DNA of 64,000 nucleotides from contig NZ_CP077093.1 in NCBI RefSeq assembly GCF_014268755.2, forward strand, positions 620,001 to 684,000, read 5' to 3'. Under the pieces are notes generated by a model. It ran no database searches. It worked only from the letters and a program-made list of their open reading frames with translations, and had not been told where the DNA came from. This DNA comes from Pseudomonas vanderleydeniana (GTDB lineage Bacteria; Pseudomonadota; Gammaproteobacteria; Pseudomonadales; Pseudomonadaceae). Shown one piece after another: positions 59,532 through 64,000 of this stretch. Positions within the stretch are counted from its first letter, which is position 1. Every line of letters starts with the position of its first letter. The position numbers and the translations under genes are program-made.

Positions 59532-60097
59532 TGGCACGGATCAACCTTCTCCCCTGGCGCGAACAGCTGCGCGAAGAGCGGCGCAAGCGCTTTCTGACGG
59601 CGCTGGTCGGGGTGCTGGTGGCCTCGGTCGGCATTGTCCTGATCGCCGACCAGTACATCAGCCGTTCCATCGACCAGCAGGTGGCGCGCAACGCCTACAT
59701 GAACAAGGAAATCGCCCAGCTCGACTCGCGGATCAAGCAGATCAGCGAACTGAAGGCGCGTCGCCAGCAACTGATCGAGCGGATGAAGATCATCCAGGAC
59801 CTGCAGGGCAATCGTTCGATCAGCGGGCGGATCTTCGATCAGTTGACGCGAACCCTGCCCGACGGTGTGTATTTCACGGACGTGAAGATGACGGGCAAGG
59901 TCATTGCGATCACCGGTGCGGCGGAGTCCAACAACCGGGTTTCGGACCTGATGCGTAATCTCGAAGCGTCCGAATGGCTCGAGGCTCCCAGCCTGACCGA
60001 GGTCAAGGCGACCACCAGCGGGACGGTCGATCAGGCCAACGTGTTCCAGTTGAGCGTTCGCCAGACCCAGCCTCCGGTTGCGGGGGCTGCCAAATGA
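59531..60097 (+). CDS. pilN: Type IV pilus assembly protein PilN
   Basis: PilN is a bitopic inner-membrane protein. The 188 residues begin MARINLLPWREQLREERRK, where INLLPWR is the conserved PilM-binding tail, then a membrane helix FLTALVGVLVASVGIVLIAD, a coiled coil and a ferredoxin-like periplasmic domain. It shares one base with the pilM stop and overlaps pilO by 4 bases. Confidence 0.96.
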
Positions 60098-60717
60098 ATA
60101 TCTCCGAACGCCTGGAGAACCTGCGCAAGATCGATCTTGCCGATCTTGACCTGCAGAACATCGGTTCCTGGCCGATTGCGGTCAAGGTGGTTTGCGCAAT
60201 CTTCGTCGCGCTGCTGGTGTTGATGCTGGGTTACTTCGGCTATATCAAGGACCTGACCGGGCAACTGGACCAGCAGCAGGCCACCGAGATCACCCTCAAG
60301 GAGCAGTTCGCGACCAAGGCGCACCTGGCGGCGAACCTCGAGGCCTATACCCAGCAGATGAGTGACATGGAGGCGTCTTTCGGTGCGCTGCTCAAGCAAC
60401 TGCCCAGCGATACCGAAGTGCCGGGGCTGCTGGAAGACATCACGCGCACCGGGCTTGGCAGCGGGCTGGAGTTCGAGGAGATCAAGCTGCTGCCGGAGGT
60501 GACGCAGCAGTTCTATATCGAGCTGCCGATCCAGATCACCGTCACGGGGGCCTATCACGACCTGGCCACTTTCGTCAGTGGCGTGGCCAGCCTGCCACGG
60601 ATCGTCACCCTGCATGATTTCGAGATCAGGCCGGTGGCCGAGGGCAATGGCAACAAGCTGCGCATGAGCATTCTCGCCAAGACCTATCGCTACAACGACA
60701 AGGGGCTGCAGAAATGA
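60094..60717 (+). CDS. pilO: Type IV pilus assembly protein PilO
   Basis: PilO dimerises with PilN to form the alignment subcomplex. The 207-residue protein has a cytoplasmic start MNISERLENLRKIDLADLDL, a membrane helix VKVVCAIFVALLVLMLGYFG, a coiled coil and a periplasmic ferredoxin-like domain. The ATG lies in the pilN 3' end (ATGA overlap), and the stop overlaps pilP. Confidence 0.96.
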   Translation: MNISERLENLRKIDLADLDLQNIGSWPIAVKVVCAIFVALLVLMLGYFGYIKDLTGQLDQQQATEITLKEQFATKAHLAANLEAYTQQMSDMEASFGALLKQLPSDTEVPGLLEDITRTGLGSGLEFEEIKLLPEVTQQFYIELPIQITVTGAYHDLATFVSGVASLPRIVTLHDFEIRPVAEGNGNKLRMSILAKTYRYNDKGLQK

Positions 60718-61241
60718 TCGGCGTGCGCGGGTTGTGCGTGGGGCTGCTGACGCTGCTGCTGGCCGGTTGTGGCGGGGGCAATGATTTCGGCGACCTCGAT
60801 GCCTATATGCGCGAGGTGCGCGCGCGGCCGGCCGGCAACATCGAGCCGACGCCGAAGTTCCAGTCCTATGAGGCCTTTACCTACCGTGCCGCATCGTTGC
60901 GCAGCCCGTTCCAGCCGCCGGTCAAGATCGACCTGGCGAATCGCCAGAAGGGTTCGCGTGAGGTCAAGCCGGATCCGAACCGGACCAGGCAGTTCCTCGA
61001 AGGCTTCAATATCGAACAGTTCGAGATGGTTGGCACCCTTTCCAATGCCAGCGGCACCTACGCCTTGTTGCGTGGTGCGGGTGGCGTTCATCGATTGAAA
61101 GTGGGCGATTACCTGGGGCGTAACGAAGGTCATATCGTGGCCATCACCGACTCCCAGGTCGAAGTGATCGAAATCGTTCCGGACGGCGAAGGCGGCTGGC
61201 TGGAGCGACCTCGCACTATCCCCTTGAAAGAGCACTCATAG
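60714..61241 (+). CDS. pilP: Type IV pilus lipoprotein PilP
   Basis: PilP links the PilNO complex to the PilQ secretin. The 175-residue lipoprotein has the lipobox LAGC (Cys19), an unstructured stretch with FRSPFQPP-like ASLRSPFQPP that binds PilNO, and a C-terminal beta-sandwich (MVGTLSNASGTYALLRGAGG, HRLKVGDYLGRNEGHI). It overlaps pilO by 4 bases and adjoins pilQ. Confidence 0.95.
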   Translation: MIGVRGLCVGLLTLLLAGCGGGNDFGDLDAYMREVRARPAGNIEPTPKFQSYEAFTYRAASLRSPFQPPVKIDLANRQKGSREVKPDPNRTRQFLEGFNIEQFEMVGTLSNASGTYALLRGAGGVHRLKVGDYLGRNEGHIVAITDSQVEVIEIVPDGEGGWLERPRTIPLKEHS

Positions 61242-61252
61242 TGGAACTCGAT

Positions 61253-63328
61253 ATGAACCGGATCCTTTCCTCCCTCGGCATTTCGCTATGGATGGCGCTG
61301 GTGTCGCCGATGGTGTTCGCGGCCAACCTCAAGACCCTCGACGTGGCGGCTCTGCCAGGGGATCGGGTCGAGCTCAAGCTGGCCTTCGACGGCGCGCCGC
61401 CAGCCCCGCACGGCTACACCACCGAGCAGCCGGCGCGGATCGCCCTGGACCTGACCGGTGTGGCCAGCCAACTGGCCACGCGGACCCGCGACCTGGGCGT
61501 GGGTAATGCGCGCAGCGTGACCGTGGTCGAGGCCAAGGATCGTACCCGGCTGATCATCAACCTGACCAAGCTGGCGCCCTACAACACCCGAATCGATGGC
61601 AACAACCTGTTCGTGGTGGTCGGCCAGGGGGCGGCGCCCGTTGCGTCGAGCCAGGCTGCCAGCGCCCGTCCGGTGGCTGCGGCGGCACAGCCTGCGCGGG
61701 TTGCACCGAAACCCTACGTGCCGGTGGGCAAGGCCATTCGCAGTGTCGACTTCCAGCGGGGCGAGCAGGGCGAGGGCAATGTGGTCATCGAACTCTCCGA
61801 TCCGTCCATCAGCCCTGATATCCAGGAAAAAGGCGGCAAGATCAGCGTGGATTTCCCTCGTACCCAGTTGCCTGAGCCGCTGCGCGTACGCCTGGACGTG
61901 AAGGATTTCGCCACGCCGGTGCAGTATGTCAACGCCACGGCTTCCGCCGATCGGGCGAGCATTTCCATCGAGCCGGGCGGTGCCTTCGACTATTCGACCT
62001 ACCAGACCGACAACAAGCTGACCATCAGCGTCCGTCCGCTGACCGTCGACGACCTGCAGCGGCGCAATGCGGAGCGTTTCGTCTACACCGGTGAAAAGCT
62101 CTCGCTCAACTTCCAGGACATCGACGTCCGCTCGGTGCTGCAACTGATCGCCGACTTCACCAACCTGAACCTGGTGGCCAGCGACACGGTGCAGGGCGGG
62201 ATCACCCTGCGCCTGCAGAACGTGCCATGGGACCAGGCGCTGGACCTGGTGCTCAAGACCAAGGGCCTGGACAAGCGCAAGATCGGCAATGTGCTGCTGG
62301 TGGCGCCGGCGGACGAGATCGCCGCGCGTGAGCGCCAGGAGCTGGAGTCGCAGAAGCAGATCGCCGAGCTGGCACCGCTGCGGCGTGAGCTGCTGCAGGT
62401 CAACTACGCCAAGGCGGCGGACATCGCCAAGCTGTTCCAGTCGGTGACCAGTGCCGAGAGCAAGGGTGACGAGCGCGGTTCGATCACCGTGGATGAACGC
62501 ACCAACAACATCATTGCCTACCAGACCCAGGAACGTCTCGATGAGCTGCGGCGAATCGTGGCGCAGTTGGACATTCCGGTGCGCCAGGTGATGATCGAGG
62601 CGCGCATCGTCGAAGCCAACGTCGGCTATGACAAGCAGTTGGGCGCCCGTTGGGGCGGCAGCATCTCCGGTGGCAACTGGAAGACCAACGGCGGCTCGCC
62701 GACGCTGTCCAAACTGACCGGCCAGAGCAGCAGCACACCGTTCGTCGACCTGGGTGCAACCTCGGCAACGTCCGGCATCGGTATCGGCTTCGTCACCGAC
62801 AACACCATCCTCGACCTGGAACTGAGCGCGATGGAGAAGACCGGCAACGGTGAAGTCGTGTCGCAACCGAAGGTGGTGACTTCCGACAAGGAAACCGCGA
62901 AGATCCTCAAGGGTACGGAGATCCCGTACCAGGAATCGAGTTCCAGCGGTGCCACCTCGGTCTCCTTCAAGGAGGCGTCGCTGTCTCTCGAGGTCACGCC
63001 GCAGATCACCCCGGACAACCGGATCATCATGGAAGTGAAGGTCACCAAGGATGAGCCGGACTACCAGAACGTGCTCAACAACGTGCCGCCGATCAAGAAG
63101 AACGAAGTCAACGCCAAGGTGCTGGTCAACGACGGTGAAACCGTGGTGATCGGTGGCGTGTTCTCGAATACTCAGAGCAAGACCGAAGAGAAGGTGCCAT
63201 TTCTGGGCGATGTGCCGTATGTTGGGCGCCTTTTCCGTCGGGACATCGTCTCGGAAGCAAAATCCGAGCTGCTGGTATTCCTGACTCCGCGTATCATGAA
63301 TAACCAGGCGATTGCTGTGAGTCGTTGA
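61253..63328 (+). CDS. pilQ: Type IV pilus secretin PilQ
   Basis: PilQ forms the outer-membrane pore through which the pilus passes. The protein of about 691 residues has a signal peptide ([20 protein letters not shown], cleaved near VFAANLK), two AMIN domains that bind peptidoglycan, an N0/N1 region ([20 protein letters not shown]) and the C-terminal secretin domain with [20 protein letters not shown] and [16 protein letters not shown]. The ATG is chosen because it has the family start and GTGGA about 7 bases upstream. A GTG at 61241 that shares a base with the pilP stop would add four residues. Confidence 0.95.
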   Translation: MNRILSSLGISLWMALVSPMVFAANLKTLDVAALPGDRVELKLAFDGAPPAPHGYTTEQPARIALDLTGVASQLATRTRDLGVGNARSVTVVEAKDRTRLIINLTKLAPYNTRIDGNNLFVVVGQGAAPVASSQAASARPVAAAAQPARVAPKPYVPVGKAIRSVDFQRGEQGEGNVVIELSDPSISPDIQEKGGKISVDFPRTQLPEPLRVRLDVKDFATPVQYVNATASADRASISIEPGGAFDYSTYQTDNKLTISVRPLTVDDLQRRNAERFVYTGEKLSLNFQDIDVRSVLQLIADFTNLNLVASDTVQGGITLRLQNVPWDQALDLVLKTKGLDKRKIGNVLLVAPADEIAARERQELESQKQIAELAPLRRELLQVNYAKAADIAKLFQSVTSAESKGDERGSITVDERTNNIIAYQTQERLDELRRIVAQLDIPVRQVMIEARIVEANVGYDKQLGARWGGSISGGNWKTNGGSPTLSKLTGQSSSTPFVDLGATSATSGIGIGFVTDNTILDLELSAMEKTGNGEVVSQPKVVTSDKETAKILKGTEIPYQESSSSGATSVSFKEASLSLEVTPQITPDNRIIMEVKVTKDEPDYQNVLNNVPPIKKNEVNAKVLVNDGETVVIGGVFSNTQSKTEEKVPFLGDVPYVGRLFRRDIVSEAKSELLVFLTPRIMNNQAIAVSR

Positions 63329-63332
63329 TTCT

Positions 63333-63851
63333 GTGCGAAATTTGATTCTTGTTGGGCCTATGGGGGCTGGAAAGAGCACCATAGGCCGATTGTTGGCCAA
63401 AGAGCTGCGCCTGCCTTTCAAGGATTCCGATAAGGAAATTGAATTGCGCACCGGCGCGAATATCCCGTGGATCTTCGACAAGGAAGGCGAACCGGGCTTC
63501 CGTGATCGCGAACAGGCCATGATTGCCGAGCTGTGCGCCAGCGACGGTGTGGTCCTGGCCACGGGCGGTGGTGCGGTGATGCGCGACGAAAACCGTCAGG
63601 CACTGCACGCCGGTGGGCGAGTGGTCTACCTGCATGCTTCGGTGGAGCAGCAGGTGGGGCGTACGGCCCGCGACCGCAACCGGCCCCTGCTGCGTACCGC
63701 CGATCCGGCGAAGACGCTGCGCGAGCTGCTGGCAATCCGTGACCCGCTCTACCGGGAAATCGCCGATCTGGTGGTGGAAACCGATGAGCGGCCACCGCGA
63801 ATGGTCGTGCTGGACATCCTTGAGCGCTTGCAGCAGCTACCTCCCCGTTAA
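63333..63851 (+). CDS. aroK: Shikimate kinase
   Basis: AroK phosphorylates shikimate in aromatic amino-acid synthesis. The 172-residue protein has Walker [10 protein letters not shown] (8-16), [11 protein letters not shown] with the shikimate-binding aspartate, FRDREQAMI and the Walker B-like [14 protein letters not shown], and the lid RDRNRPLL. The GTG start begins 4 bases after the pilQ stop; no clear ribosome site is seen, so translation may be coupled to pilQ. The order pilQ-aroK-aroB is conserved in Pseudomonas. Confidence 0.96.
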   Translation: MRNLILVGPMGAGKSTIGRLLAKELRLPFKDSDKEIELRTGANIPWIFDKEGEPGFRDREQAMIAELCASDGVVLATGGGAVMRDENRQALHAGGRVVYLHASVEQQVGRTARDRNRPLLRTADPAKTLRELLAIRDPLYREIADLVVETDERPPRMVVLDILERLQQLPPR

Positions 63852-64000
63852 AGCTCGCGCAGAAATGCGCTATTCTCGACGCCCGCCATGCCCGCTCGCG
63901 GTCATGGCCCAAGGCCATTGGGTCGCGCCGGAAACGGGCGCCGCCAACAATCGTTAATCCTGGGATTGGACGCCCGCGTCCATCTTCACTGTGGGGACAC
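63852..64000. other. Intergenic end of the window after aroK
   Basis: No gene begins in these 149 bases. A small stem GGACGC/GCGTCC (63969-63981) is the only structure seen. By synteny aroB would start just beyond the end. Confidence 0.5.

Noticed and set aside
61286-63562. Minus-strand open frame across pilQ and aroK
   Set aside because: Spans two real genes on the opposite strand and has shadow-type composition.

Overview
The window is GC-rich bacterial chromosome with dense, often overlapping genes. It comes from a Pseudomonas, most likely of the fluorescens group. The evidence is a complete five-step histidine-utilisation (hut) cluster with hutF, hutG and duplicated hutH, a class II medium-chain polyhydroxyalkanoate (PHA) cluster phaC1-phaZ-phaC2-phaD facing phaF-phaI, a pilMNOPQ operon, and many short REP-type hairpins built on a core such as GCGGGCTTGCCCGC. 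I see no rRNA, tRNA, CRISPR array, transposase or prophage; this reads as core genome.

Layout. 1-4.7 kb: 3' end of fbp, a DUF924 gene, a dCache amino-acid-type chemoreceptor, a small lipoprotein and a lipocalin. 4.7-21.4 kb: the hut region. hutF is divergent from hutC-hutD; hutU, hutTu, hutX-W-V, hutH1, hutH2, hutTh, hutI and hutG follow on the plus strand. Histidine enters by HutTh or HutXWV and urocanate probably by HutTu. HutH2, HutU, HutI, HutF and HutG convert histidine to glutamate and formate. Two palindromes are good HutC operator candidates, and one lies just downstream of a sigma-54 type promoter in front of hutU. 21.4-24 kb: an unrecognised M29/NicX-like gene, pip and dtd. 24-31.6 kb: opgGH for osmoregulated periplasmic glucans, a solute-binding protein and an HBM-type chemoreceptor. 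31.7-37.8 kb (minus strand): rsmE, tatCBA, hisE, hisI, ubiB, ubiJ, ubiE. 37.9-45.2 kb: PHA granule and synthesis genes. 45.5-53 kb (minus strand): DUF971 gene, hslU, hslV (sigma-32 type promoter), a SPOR protein, argS, priA. 53-58.3 kb: rpmE, a short malic enzyme, a triplicated REPIN array and mrcA. 58.5-64 kb: pilMNOPQ and aroK; aroB would be expected just beyond the end.

The most unusual item is hutH1. It is a full-length histidase-family gene whose product lacks the Ala-Ser-Gly triad that forms the MIO electrophile, and it has two further active-site replacements. It sits 118 bp upstream of an intact hutH2. Other points are candidate Hfq/Crc catabolite-control (AAnAAnAA) motifs at hutTu, hutTh and phaC1, REPINs placed between modules inside the hut gene series, a four-hairpin cassette before the hutU promoter, and the M29/NicX-like orphan gene.
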